NCBI RefSeq assembly: GCF_037975245.1
Contig: NC_092580.1
Location: 1,709,501 to 1,773,500 of the forward strand
From: Apostichopus japonicus
Taxonomy: Eukaryota; Echinodermata; Holothuroidea; Aspidochirotida; Stichopodidae
DNA length: 64,000 nt
Direction: 5' to 3'
Below the pieces are notes generated by a model, which saw nothing but the letters and a program-made list of their open reading frames with translations, was not told the origin of the DNA and did not search any database. This document shows, piece after piece, positions 44,160 through 56,889 of this stretch; positions within the stretch are counted from its first letter, which is position 1; each line of letters starts with the position of its first letter. A program made the translations under genes and the position numbers.

Positions 44160-47100
44160 TACATACGTTAAATAAAATATAGGTATCGTGTAAGAGGCTA
44201 TGGGCCTAGCAGTGTACAGTAGAACACAAGTTCATCATTATTTATCAACATGGTATAAATCAGTCTTCTTCATGTCACCACAATTCCCTTGAAAAGGATA
44301 TCTTTGCCAAAAATTGAAGTTACTGCTAAAACTGTTGACTTCCCTCTAGCTGTTTAAATATATGACAAATTGGACTGCACTTGTCATTGCAATATAATAT
44401 GTTGTATAATACGTATCTATATCTGTCAATAAGTGTCTGTGGTATTTAGTATTCAGTTAACCAACCTTCCTCAAGAGTACTTACCCTAGATCCATGAATT
44501 TTCTAGCTAGCAATGTATATTAATCCAGGTGCAGTTAGTGCTACGAATACATAAATACCCAAAATGACACTTTTAAGTCAAAATCACTTAATCCAGAAAG
44601 TAATTCTTCACAGTTTATCAGCGGATGCAAAATATGGGTGTCAATTTGAGAGTTTTTGTTAAGATGTTTTGAAGCTTTGAATTCTGTTTCTTGAGAGACA
44701 TTTATCTTCCTTAGATCTTGATGTTGGATTGTTTTGGCATTAACTTTGCAAAGACCTAAATAAATGCTGGAACAATTTCTTGTCTTGATACAGTTGTGGA
44801 TTAATGACATATTAGAAACTTTGAGAGGACAATACATTGGAAAATTTTGAGTAATACTACTTGATCAGTGCTGATACAGACTCAGTACTTATATGCATTA
44901 AGTAAACTGTATTAAATTGGATAAATGTCAAGGCTATCAACTTGCAGGATCAAAGGAACCTATTAATGTGAAGTCTCCTAAATGATTATTCAAAACTGCA
45001 ACAATAACGAAAAGGTCCAACTTTAATATCCCAAGGCCTTGACTCATGGCATGGAACTCACTACTCAGTGACATAAATAACCTACATATTAAAGTGTCTA
45101 TAATTGTGTCAGATAACCATGGAAATACTACTCCTGGAACATTTCCCTGTTTTTACCAGTATTACATAAAATGTGAAGATGACAATGGATGGGAGATGTT
45201 TGCTGTTGTATTGTTTCATAAATGAGTTTACAAAGAAACTGCTTCGTTTACATTTTGAAGCAGAGCCCTGTTAGCATACATATTTTAGTGTCCATTATTG
45301 CAGCACACTGCATAGGCTAATCATGTAACATATATTTACTATAAATTTTAGTATTAAATTACACTGTGCATGTGTGCTGTGTTCACATTTATGATTTCAA
45401 CATGGTATCAGGGAAATTAACGAATTAAATTTTGTTCTTATAGTATTTGGCTGTATTCCTCATTATGAGTAGGAAATTCAATTTTAATACAAGTAGCTAA
45501 TCGATGCACGTCCATTGGAGGAGGATGTAGGAAAATCAAGCAATTTCACCACCTCAACAACATCTAGGAAAAGAAATTCTTTTATGGATTGATCTCTCAT
45601 GTAGAAACTGGAAACAGGAAATTGGATATGGCACATCGTACCCATAACAGTAGTAGCTTCAAAGTTGTCATTTGTATAGTGAATGGTGAAAAACATCATT
45701 GGTCATTCATAAAATCTCAGATGAAAAAAACATGACAACAGGATACTCAGCCCACACAATATGTAAAATTCCACCCATTTCACTCCTCTGTTCTTTGTGT
45801 AGGCGGAGGTCAAAAGTTTTTCAGCCTTAGGTGAAACCACACAGGCTGAAAACACTTGCGCTTGAAGTGGTTCTCAGCAATTCAGATACAGAAATACCTT
45901 TTACATGTATACTTGTTAAGGCATATTCATATATAGCTGTGTAGATGGTCATTGGGAACACTGATGGATGATTCTTTGGATCTTATACTTAACGAAGGCC
46001 ATTAATTGTCATGTGGTCTTTCATAATGACACTGACAATATTGTCAATATTTACTGGCATTTTATTTGCCAAGGAAAAGAGGCAATTTTCCCTCCATTTT
46101 TGTTTCTTTCTCTTCTTCTTTCCGTCTATGTTAAAGGATTTGTTTAATTTCACTAATACAACTTAAGTAACTTATTTTCAAGTTTTGAATCCCATTTCTG
46201 ACTTCTACTGACTACAAGCAGCTTGAAGGTGGTATTATTGATCTAACTGGTATAGTGCAAATACTGAAATACCGTATAAATAAATAGCAAATTTGACCTG
46301 GAGGTTTGTTTGCCAGCTTTAGTAAATTACATCTAGTTTCACCTAGAGTTGTATGAAAGTGATCTCAAATCATACTGTAGGGCATGAAGCATGTACACCT
46401 GTGTTAATGATTCATCAGTGTCACATATCTTGTGTGTGTAGTATAGATACTTCCCTTTCCCACTTAACTGTCTCCACAAAACCTTAGCACTCTGGCTCTA
46501 CCGTGCCTAGAGTGACCGGATAAGCTATTTTAGCACTGTATGAAATTTTTTGGGGAAATTACTGCATATTGGTTGCCACAGCTAGCATGACATAACTTGT
46601 GGTATTTGTAAATGATTGTTAATAATGACGGTATAACCACTATTTTCTCCTTGTCCATCAGTGAATAAAGCATCCAAAGTAGTAAATTTATAATTAATAT
46701 TACTTAACAATCGAGCCTGATTATCCAAACAAAGATAGTACAAAAGTCTGTCACCATGACGTACAAATAGTTTCTAAGCTCACTCCTTCCTTACCTATCT
46801 CATCTCTTCACAATGCACTCCATTCTTACTACTGTAACTTGGATAACTTAGCAACTTAGGAACACTAGTTGTGGGCTTGTGGCAGTAGACCTAAATTCTG
46901 GTCACTTGTATCCCTCCAAAGTATTGTTCCTACAACACAGTACACATAAAGACTTCTTACCAACATATAACTTTATTGGCATTGTATTAATTACTTTGTT
47001 CCTCGCTTACCTGTCTCCTCACAACCTCAGCACCACGTTTTACCGGGTCTAGAATGTTCTGGTAACCTTTTAACACAGTAACCGGCCGTCCAGTCATTGC

Positions 47101-48600
47101 CCTTCCTTCTCATTCTACCATTCAAAGTGTCTGACACATTGTTTTTAGAGTGGATTTTCTTCCCAATCGGAATTCTTCCAAAACGATACCTGAGAATTCA
47201 GAATTCAGTATATAGGGCAATGTGTGTCATGGAGAGGTAACCTGTTTTTTGAGGTATATGGTGTGTCATATTTGATTGTAGAGACAAATGTGAGATTTCT
47301 GCATAATTAGGCAGCTCGAAGCCTTTTATCATATATTTCACGCCAATAGTCACCCAGTATGTATCCTGGCAGTAGTAAAACAAACACCCATATCAATAGC
47401 TAGATTCTTACTATTGAGTAGATTGCAAAGTGACAGCCAATCACTTGAAGAGTGTAATACAGTATTCTCCCACAGCTAGACTACCTTTACTTCAGTTGTC
47501 AATGGTTGGATCCATATATGCTTACAGTTCTTGCTGACCTACTTTCATAATGTGTGAAAACCAGGTATCTAACTGTCTCCGATATCTTCAGTCTAGTGAC
47601 AAGTTTCGACGTTGATAACTAACGAAAAAATAACAAGGAATGTTCCTGCATGAATAATCTGTTGTTTTGTAGCCAGATTAGTCATTGGTAATACAGCAGT
47701 TGACCAATTATCACTTGACCAGTATACAAGAAGTAGATAAATTGGCATTGTATACACACTGTACAACCGCAGCTTTGAAAAGTGCAATTTTTGGATATTC
47801 TGTAACATATCTAATTGGCACTGCTTTTGTTTCTTTGTTAGTTTAATCTCTATTGTTATTGTTGATGTTGTTTCATACTTTCCTTAGCAGATCTTCTCTT
47901 GTCTCACGTCAAGTTATGTTCATAAGTTTGAGCTTGGTCTTATTCTCTTTAACACTAGAAGTTTCAGTTTCCACAGAGACATATTTACCTTGCAAATAAT
48001 TGAAGTAATTATTAAGTGGTCTTACGGTTCAGAGCAGCATATCCAGAGCTTTAGATCCGATAGATCGACCTATATTCTCAAATAATCTTGCTCATCAAGT
48101 TTCTGTTTATTGCCACAAAAAAGAAAATAGGTATTATGATTATTTTTGATTAATATCTTTCAAAGTCTGTAGGTACCTATCTACATGTAAGCTCAATCAT
48201 CATCAGGAATGTGTGTTAATATCTAGGTTGATTCATCTTCTCCTGATGAATCCGTTAGTATTTCAATGATTGAGCATTAGTGTCAAACACTGTTATATGT
48301 TGTCAGTGAACAAATACTGTACTGCGTTAGTGTAAATTTTCTTCATCTCTCATTGGAGATGGTATCAGTTTAAATGGGTGCTGTTTGTCTTTTATAGTAT
48401 CAGATGTTGCTCAATTTTCTCACTTGAAATGTATCAAATTTGTGTTTGTTCACTCACTGAACAAAGTATTAGTTAGAGTACAATTTTGCTAGAATTTTAA
48501 GGTAGAGAAAACAAATATATGTAATACCACATTTATTATAGTAGATGCTTTTCTTTGGAATTATGCACTAACTGAAATTAAGCCCTGTAGTCTCGATGGC
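44160..48600. other. Intergenic, with diverged dispersed repeats
   Basis: No coding signal was found. Segments at about 46.45, 46.78 and 47.00 kb look like diverged relatives (CTTAACTGTCTCC / CTTACCTATCTCA / CTTACCTGTCTCC, with TTTTAGCAC or TTTTAACAC downstream). A further relative lies at about 56.10 kb. Confidence 0.35.
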
Positions 48601-48769
48601 TGCTTGTTCTTTCACTGAAGTACCTATAACTTACCATGGACCCATGGTAAGTAAATACTCTTACTGAACAGGTTTAATGGTTTCTTTTGTTGTCTAGCTG
48701 TTCTGTTATTGATGTTTAGTAGTTGGATAGTTATTATCTCACTTGATTAAGTAATTATGATTGTTACTT

Positions 48770-49165
48770 GTTCTTTTTCTGAATAAACATATTAGTTTGA
48801 ATAGTTATACTCTCATTAAGCAGGTATTGTACAGTCCTTATGCTGGTTGTTTGTCTATCATTGAATGGACTATATTAGCTTGGATGGTATACTGTCACTG
48901 AGCAAGTATTTAATTTAAGTGGTTGTTTTCTCAAGGAAACAAACTGCATTAGTTTGGAAACGATCAACAGTATGCTCTCACTGTCCAAGTAATGATCAAC
49001 AGTATGCTCTCACTGTCCAAGTAATGATCAACAGTATGCTCTCACTGTCCAAGTATTTTTTGATGATTGCTTGTTTTCTAATCAACAGATCTGTGACTGC
49101 ATTACTTTGAATAGTTATACTCTCACTGATCAATTATTGTACACTAGTTATGCTGGTTGTCAATT
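48770..49165 (+). repeat. Degenerate minisatellite including a 32-bp unit in three copies
   Basis: AATGATCAACAGTATGCTCT with CACTGTCCAAGT is repeated three times at about 48960-49057 (first copy incomplete). It is surrounded by looser copies of TTTGAATAGTTATACTCTCA and TATGCTGGTTGT. Confidence 0.75.
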
Positions 49166-49189
49166 CTCTGACAGAACATTGTGTATTCC

Positions 49190-52100
49190 AGTTCACATAA
49201 TGGGAAGGTTTAATTTGCCATATTAATTGTGGACCATTTGCAGATACTCTAAACTGTAACGTAAGATTAACCAATTGATATTTTTACGGAAACATCTTGT
49301 GACAGAAACATCTGAAGTGACCTACTATTGCCTGGGGGGGGATGTTAAATAATGAAATATATCTATGGCTTTATTAATATTGCTATCCTCATTAATTTAT
49401 AAGCTACAGATGTCTTCTAGCAAGCTATGGTTCATGGTTCTGCTATAAAACCATTTTTAAGTTTTTTTAAGTGGAATGAATGCAATCCCAATACTAATAT
49501 ATAAGGTCCCACACACGACCACCCACCCAATGGACTGTCAACCTCCTTTCATCCATTTTATTATTAGACTAAGATTTTCCTCCGTACCCAGGCTCGTCTT
49601 CCAATATGACTGAAATATCAACTTCATCTCTCTGGTGGAATACTGACTAAAAGTACTTTTAATGAAACCTTTTCCACAGGAACCCACCGAATGACTGAAT
49701 CATGGACAAAAGGGTAAAATAAGAAACAATAAATGGAGATGAAATTAAATGAACGCACAGGCACCCGCACACACCTACAGTATAATTAGCCAGTGATGCA
49801 GTCTCCACACTGCTTGTGCCCACTGCACAGTATGAGAAAATACAAGAATAGCCGATATATATTTCTAAGACAGAGAGAAAATATAAAAAAATTATAAAAC
49901 TCCCCAAGATACCATTGAAAGTGCATTTATTTAGTGCAAAAGCTTTCATAATTGCAACAAAGTTTTCAATAAATAGTTTCCAATAGTGGGTGTGTCCCTT
50001 CACCCTTTGTAGACCCATGGTAGACCTCACTGGGTGATAAAGGATCAGAGATATAGTTTCCAATGGTGGTCTCAAGTTCAATTTCTACTCTTTCTTTTCC
50101 CCCTTGGTGACAAATAAACAAGAAAAGTCACAAATTACCCTTGATAACGAGTTATTGCTGGTATGGTATGTTTCAAGAACAGCACCTTTAACCCCCCCCC
50201 CCCCCAATGTATCAATTCTTTCTGGTATCGAGCTGTGGAAATGTTTGTAACAAACCTCCGAAAATGTCAAGGTTTGCAATGGCAATCCGTCGCCATTATG
50301 AGAGTATCATTCGACTGAGAGCGTTGCTCAACAGATGCAATCACAGGTGCTTAAGTCTTCTATTCAAATTTCATTTTCCATTTTAACAAATGATAAAATT
50401 TGTCTCTAGAATGTGACAAAAGCGACTCGAGCGAACGCAGTTAATTTAGCGTGTTTGGTTACGTGTCAACAGCCGCTGAATCATAATCCCGTAAGACCGA
50501 ACCACTCTGATCGATTTATTGCCACTGTGTACACGTAGGATGAGCAGTATACAAAAGGAAAAGGAACTGCCGCTTAAAATTGCTGTGCACAGGAGCCTCA
50601 CGACTGATTTAATGTGGGAGTTGAAGTCCTCTCGGCTAGTTGATTTATAATTCCTTGCCTCTTCCAAATTGGAACTTGAAAACGTGACTGAGCAGAAGAA
50701 AGTTGAAAGTTTTGTCGTATATATATGTGTCATTTCCATGTCCGTAGAAAATTTATTTCAAAATTGTTTTTCTTCTTGGACTCACGCTTTTGGAAGATCA
50801 ACTTGTTGCTGTGGATATGAGTAGTTGAGCGAGCCAGTCGACAGAGAGAGAAAAAAATGACAATTTGAATTTGATCTTGGAGGAGATAATTGTTGTCACA
50901 GCTGGATCTACAGAAACTGGCATCTTGATTGGAAAACTATTTATCTGCATTGATTCACAATGTAAGGGTATTGTCAGTGTCTACAGTACGATGAATACAC
51001 AAGAGGCGCTCGTTAAGTGGTGGCTTATGAAATCTTTTTGAATATTGTGTACTGCTTTGAGAAAATATTGAAAAGTCGGAGTACTACCCACACGTGTTCC
51101 TGATAGAAGTTATTAACTTCAAAAGCTTGGTAAGTTGATATATGAGCGCTTCAAAATCTTGTCAAGGGTACTTTAGGGATTTACATACTGAGTGTTTCAT
51201 ATTATCACAGACTAAAGAAGAAAATGGAAGACCATGCATAGTGAATTTATCAGTTTTATAGTCAAGCTTTTAAAGCTGTCGCAAAGGACTCAAGATTTAG
51301 TAATGGCATGATGTGAACTGTAGAATGTGCTTGATCATGTGAAGGATCTAATAGTCACTAACAAATTGTATTCATTCATTTTTCTTTATAAACTGTGTCA
51401 AGTTATTAGATATCAGTCTAACGATTATTAGAATAAGGTGGATTGTGTTGCAATGAGCATACTGTGCCATTGCTTAATATAATTGTGCTGTTTCAAGTTA
51501 GTTTTATGTGATGTAGACAAGGTTGTTTGTTTCATAAAATCTCTGTTGTTTATTTGCAAAGGTCATTTTCTTCAATTTCTGACTCATCCGACCAAAGGTT
51601 GGCAAGTTGACTAAATTGGCGACCCATGGACAGCATGTTTTACTGTTATCAATGCACATGTTGCAATTACACTCTTCTTTATGTATTCCTACAGTTGGGC
51701 CGGAGAGGGGCACTTGAGGGGTAGCTTATCGGTCAGATATAGCTTCCTTTATTATGCTTTGTCACAGCTATGAAATGAAAATATAAAATATGACTCAATA
51801 TGAATAGTCTTAAAAGCATTGATTGATTAAAGAATTCGTCAAGGTCATCTGAAAAGCCAGAAATATGCTAGAAAATGAAAGTATGATCACTCGTAGTTGC
51901 AATAACATATTTTCTATGACCTATGTACATATAATGCAGGGTTTCTATATTATATATTTTAGTGTTCTTGAACTCAGTGGAATTGAAATGATTCTTACCT
52001 TCATTTATATTGTGACACATTCATACACACTGCGTTAAAAGTATTTTTTCATGCTAGAAACAAGTGATAAAAGCTGTTTATACCATTGAGAGATTACATT

Positions 52101-52440
52101 GGCTGTTAAATTAACCATCTCTCAATGCTTGGGAAATAATCAGGAACACAGAGCCATACTTGTATATTTGCCTTCCCAAATTTGCGAGGCAATACTTACA
52201 AATGACCTTTAATTTGTTATATTTAGAACCCCTTTATATATGAGACCCTCTTTCCTCCCCGAACATAATAAACGTGATTTATCCATTGAAGTCATGAAAG
52301 AGCAAACACTTCAGATTTGTCAATTTCACTTATCAATGAGTTTGAAACGCTCAAAGCTCAGTCAGCTGATGTAGCTGTACACTGCAGTACAGTCTATCAG
52401 TAAAATTTAATATTTCAGTTTAGTTACTGAATGTGGAATA
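49190..52440. other. Intergenic, no gene supported
   Basis: Includes a poly-C run near 50190 and a CpG-richer patch at 50.4-51.13 kb that ends in a good donor (AGCTTG|GTAAGT near 51130). That patch could be a first exon of a gene beyond the window, but nothing confirms it. Confidence 0.35.
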
Positions 52441-52469
52441 CTGTTATAAGCATGAATTGATGTCTGTGT

Positions 52470-53245
52470 AAATTGATACTACCTGTACTGTACAAATGGA
52501 TATTACCTGTACAAATTGATACTATATGTACAAATAGATACAGTACTGCCTATACAAATGGATAGGATACTGACTATACTGTACAAATTGATACTACCTG
52601 TACATATTGATACTACCTGTACAAATTGATACTACCTGTACAAATTGATACTGCCTATACAAATGGATAGGCTACTGCCTCTACTGTACAAGTTGATACT
52701 ACCTGTACAAATGGATACTGCCTATACTGTACAAATTGATACTACTGTACCTGTACAAATTGATACTACTGTACCTGCACAAATGGACACTGCCTATAGA
52801 TACACATGGATAGACTTCTGCCTATACTCTACAAGTTGATACTAATTGTACAAATGGATACTGCCTGTACTGTACAAATTGATACTACCTGTACAAATTG
52901 ATACTACCTGTACAAATGGATACTCCCTAAAGAAATGGATAGGCTACTGCCTACTGTACAAATTGATACTACCTGTACAAGTGGATACTGCCTGTACTGT
53001 ACAAACTGATACTACCTGTACAAATTGATACTACCTGTACAAATGGATATTGCCTGTACAAATGGATATTGCCTGTACTGTACAAATGGATACTACCTGT
53101 ACAAATTGATACTACCTGAATGTACAAATAGATACTGCATATACCATACAAATGAATATTACCTGTACATATGGATAATGCCTGTACTGTACAATTTGAT
53201 ACTACCTGTACAAATTGATACTGCTTGTTTAAATTGATACTGTCT
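52470..53245 (+). repeat. 19-24-bp minisatellite (CTGTACAAATTGATACTAC)
   Basis: TACTACCTGTACAAATTGA and TACTGCCTGTACTGTACAAA variants alternate for about 0.8 kb. ORFs here (Tyr/Thr/Leu repeats) are by-products. Confidence 0.9.
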
Positions 53246-53259
53246 GTATTGGTAGAGGA

Positions 53260-55250
53260 GAGCAGAGGATAGAATCAGAGAGATTTCCACCATGAATAAC
53301 TCTCCAAAATAGTAAAATCTTGTCCAAGTTGCAGCATAGCAAAGTTTAAAACTCAGATGACTAGTATGGTTTGGACTCTTTGCCCTAGATGGTCAAACTG
53401 TAATTTATTGTGGTATACTATCAATTTGGTATGTTAGAAGAACAAATTTAGGTCAACCAGAATTTCATATTTTAATGCCGTAACAACTTTCATAAAAAGG
53501 TTTTCCCAAGAGATGAGTAAAGATGTTTTAAATGATCATTGGCATTCGGCCAAAGTTAGCAATAGCTCCAACTGCAGTTTGAAATTGTCCCAGAAACGCT
53601 TAGGCATTGAAGACTCGCCCCAAACCGTGTGCGGCCATCTGAAAAAGTTAACTTTCTGTTGCTTGCAAGTGACGTTTGTTCGTGTTGCTACAAAATGCAG
53701 ACAGTAATGAAACGTGATACCTTGTTATCTTTAGCTGGACTTGAGATGTCCATCGCTGTATCGTTTGTATATTGACCCCAGCTGACTACACTAGTGTCTA
53801 ATTTCCAACGGTAGCAAGCTGTGTGTGTATTTTCTGGGATCGATGGTGGTGTTTAACACTTCTATTACACCTCATTTGAACTAGGTCAAATTACCGACAT
53901 TTGACGTTCCTTTTCGCGCGAGTCTTCACACCCTTTAAGTTTTAGATTCTTGGAATCTACCTTTGGTTTCAGATCAGGATCAGACCTAAAAGATATTAGG
54001 GCTCCAGTTATGAAATCATTTGAAACCAATTTTAGCTTTAAACAGCTTGTTCCTTCTTTTTGTAGAGATCTGTCAGAGGCTGTATCTCATATGTTCATGT
54101 ATGGTCAATGACTTGAGCTGCAACCACCAAATTAAAAGCTGTCAGGATTTATTCTCTTCATGATCGTATTGATTACTTGTGCAAATATGAAACCCTCTAC
54201 CAAAGTTCCAAGATCGTAACGTCAGTTTCTGAAGGGTTTCCATTAAACACAGAATTAGGTGCCACATATTTATTGTGACTTTTATTAGATCTGTAAATAC
54301 TGGCATGGTGCTTTGGTGTACACAGAGATTGATATCCAGGCACTGGGTTGTGTTGATTTATCAAGGCATTGTTTGCAAAGAAAATATTGGCCTCATTTTC
54401 AAAAGTTTAAATCAAAATAGAAACCGATAGAGAGAGATGGCTGCCACTTATGTGGCAACTTTTGATTGGTCAGTGGGAATGCTTTCATATTATGTATTGA
54501 ATGTATAAACTACTGTTCTATTCGATAGCTTTTAATACCTGAGAGGCAGGGTTTTAAGGTCAGAGCGAGGATCATTACGGAGGAGTTTACAGATTTGAGC
54601 AACCAACCGGTGTGATTCTAGGCGAAGATTGTGTTTCACTTTCTTATCAGATTCACTCAAGACAAGAGAATAATATATGTATGACATCAAACCTGTTTGC
54701 TACAAGGTCACTTATGGTACTAAATAGGCACACGAGAAAACTCTGAATTTCCAACAAACATGTTTACTAGTGATTGCCTGCTATTGATCACAAAGTGGAT
54801 GAATAAGAAGAACCCCTGGCACAAAAGGGTACAATGAAAGGATCAGAAAAACAACCTACTGAACTGATGTTTCCTTTTTTAACATTTTTTGTTGTTTTAA
54901 TATGTTTTCCCTTTCCTTTTTTTCCTTCATTTTTTGGGCAAACTATGACAGTTAATATCCTGGTTCGGATGGTTCCCTAGGTGGTTTCCGGAGGTTTCCT
55001 AACATTGTTACTATCGGAAAAGTGTAATTAACACTAATATGCAAGAATTAATTAACTTAGTTGACCATAATGATAATATTACTGTGTGCCTTAAAAGAAG
55101 CAGTCTTCTCTGGTCCTTCCTTCTAATGACAAGAATTCTTAATGGTTGGATTTTAGAAAACAAAACCAGCTCGTAATCTGATTTTCTTTTTTTGAAATAC
55201 GTTAAGAACAAATTTTTCTTAAAGACGTGCAGTTTTCTCACTTGCAATAG
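53260..55250. other. Intergenic; CpG-rich patch may be a dispersed repeat
   Basis: At 53.5-53.95 kb the sequence is less AT-rich (for example CCAAACCGTGTGCGGCCATC) and looks unlike its flanks. I could not define ends or a family. No gene seen. Confidence 0.3.
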
Positions 55251-55253
55251 GCA

Positions 55254-55940
55254 TTAAAGGAATTGTTTAGTGAAAATGGGATCCAGTCCTTTCGGTCATA
55301 TCATTTTAGTGTATCGTACAATGCCTTGCCCTGTGATGAATTTGAGTTTCCGTGATAGAGTGCTTCAAATGTTGGCTGTCCTGCCAAAAAAACTGAATCT
55401 AACACTGACTTACGTTGAGACGTAACGTCAGTGTGGCACATTGGTCAGAACCGATCCGATCTCACTCTAATTAAGCTTTGCCTTGATACAATACACAGGA
55501 ATGAGTACAGACTTTGCGTATGGCCGTGATTCAAAATATCGCGCAAAGAACAAATATCTGAACAACATATTATGGAGAAAACCAGGTTAGGGAATTCTTG
55601 AACATTTGAACCCTTCAAAAGATTGCTAACTTGCAACTTCACCAAAAAATTTCAATCTAAATCGCTATTTTACTTTCAGAAATTTGAATTTTCCTCGCTA
55701 CAGTGTAGCTTGCTAATGATAGCGTCCCTGCAGCCCCCGAAACGAAGTGCTGCGATGACGTCACAGCGCTTATCGTTCTCCACTGTTCAAAATGTTTTAG
55801 TAAAGTTGGCGCGAGGTTTAAAAATTCGCTTCTCCTGAATCATAGGATGAAAAATCCCCAAACTAGGACTGTGGAGATGACAAAATTATGGAGTTTTTTT
55901 CATATACCCAGAGAGAGACTGCCCCTTAAAAATTCCTTTA
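55254..55940. mobile_element. Possible inverted-repeat DNA element, about 0.69 kb
   Basis: The left end TTAAAGGAATTGTTTA and the right end AAAAATTCCTTTA form a short inverted repeat (TAAAGGAATT). Inside are CpG-rich stretches, including GCGATGACGTCACAGCGC with a CRE-like TGACGTCA near 55756 and ACGTAACGTCA near 55420. No transposase seen. Confidence 0.35.
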
Positions 55941-56534
55941 GAGAAATTGATATTTAAAGAATATCATGAATACACAGTTTATCCTATTGATCATGCAGAA
56001 CCCTTGAGGTAAATAATCTTTGAGCAGGGAACTGTCACTAAATCTGCTACAACTTGAAGCAGTCCTTTCTTGTTTAGTTGGTAACTTGTTTTCCAAACTT
56101 ACCTATCTCTTATACCTATGCACTCACTCCAATCTATGAAGGTTACAAAAACTGGTAACATTTTAGCACAGTGCCCTCTCTGATCCATCTGGCAATCATA
56201 CAGTAGCACAGGACCTCTTCCTTCAAAATCTACCATTCCAAAGTTAAGAACAGATGTTTTAGCATCCACATTCATCTTGCTGGTTTAATTCAGTTAACTA
56301 GGTTTTTTTTTCATCAAATGAAGCAGTTTAATAAGTAAGTAAATAATGAACTTGATTCGATCCTCAACATTTTGTTTCCCAGACAAATATTTCACTAATT
56401 TGCCTTGGCCTCTGACAATATGGAATATGTTTGACTTTAACTGCATTGTTTGAAAGGAAACTTGAATAATCATGTTTTTATAATAGTGACCTACATTGTT
56501 TATGGGTTTCAGCATCAAACATTTTGTTACCTTT

Positions 56535-56880
56535 TCCAACCTTCCCTTTCTCCCCCTCCTTTCCCCTCTTCCCCTTGCTTCCCCAGGCTCCTTCTCCCTT
56601 CCCCTCCATCCCCCTCTTCCCCCTCCTTCCCCTTCGTTCCCCTCCTTTCCCCTCCTTCCTTCCTTCCCCTCCCTTCCCCTCCTTCCTCTCCCTCCTTCCC
56701 CTCCTCCCCCTTCTTCCCCCTTTTCCTCCATTCCCCCTCCTTCCCCTTTGTTCCCCTCCTTCCCCCTCCTCACCGTCCTTCCCCCCCTTCCCTCCATTCC
56801 CCTCTCCTTTCCCTTCTCCCCCTCCTTTCCACTTCTTCCCCCTCCTTCCCTCCTTTCCCCTCATTCCACTTTTTCCACTC
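56535..56880 (+). repeat. 340-bp polypyrimidine tract (CTTCCCCTCC)n
   Basis: Almost unbroken C/T on the plus strand, with units such as CCTTCCCCTCCTTCCC. Long ORFs on both strands (Pro/Ser/Phe or Gly/Glu/Lys/Arg) are artefacts of the low complexity. Such mirror-like purine/pyrimidine tracts can form triplex DNA. Confidence 0.92.
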
Positions 56881-56889
56881 TGCTGTGTT

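Noticed and set aside
52645-53237. Tyr/Thr/Leu-repeat ORFs on both strands
   Set aside because: They are translations of the CTGTACAAATTGATA minisatellite.
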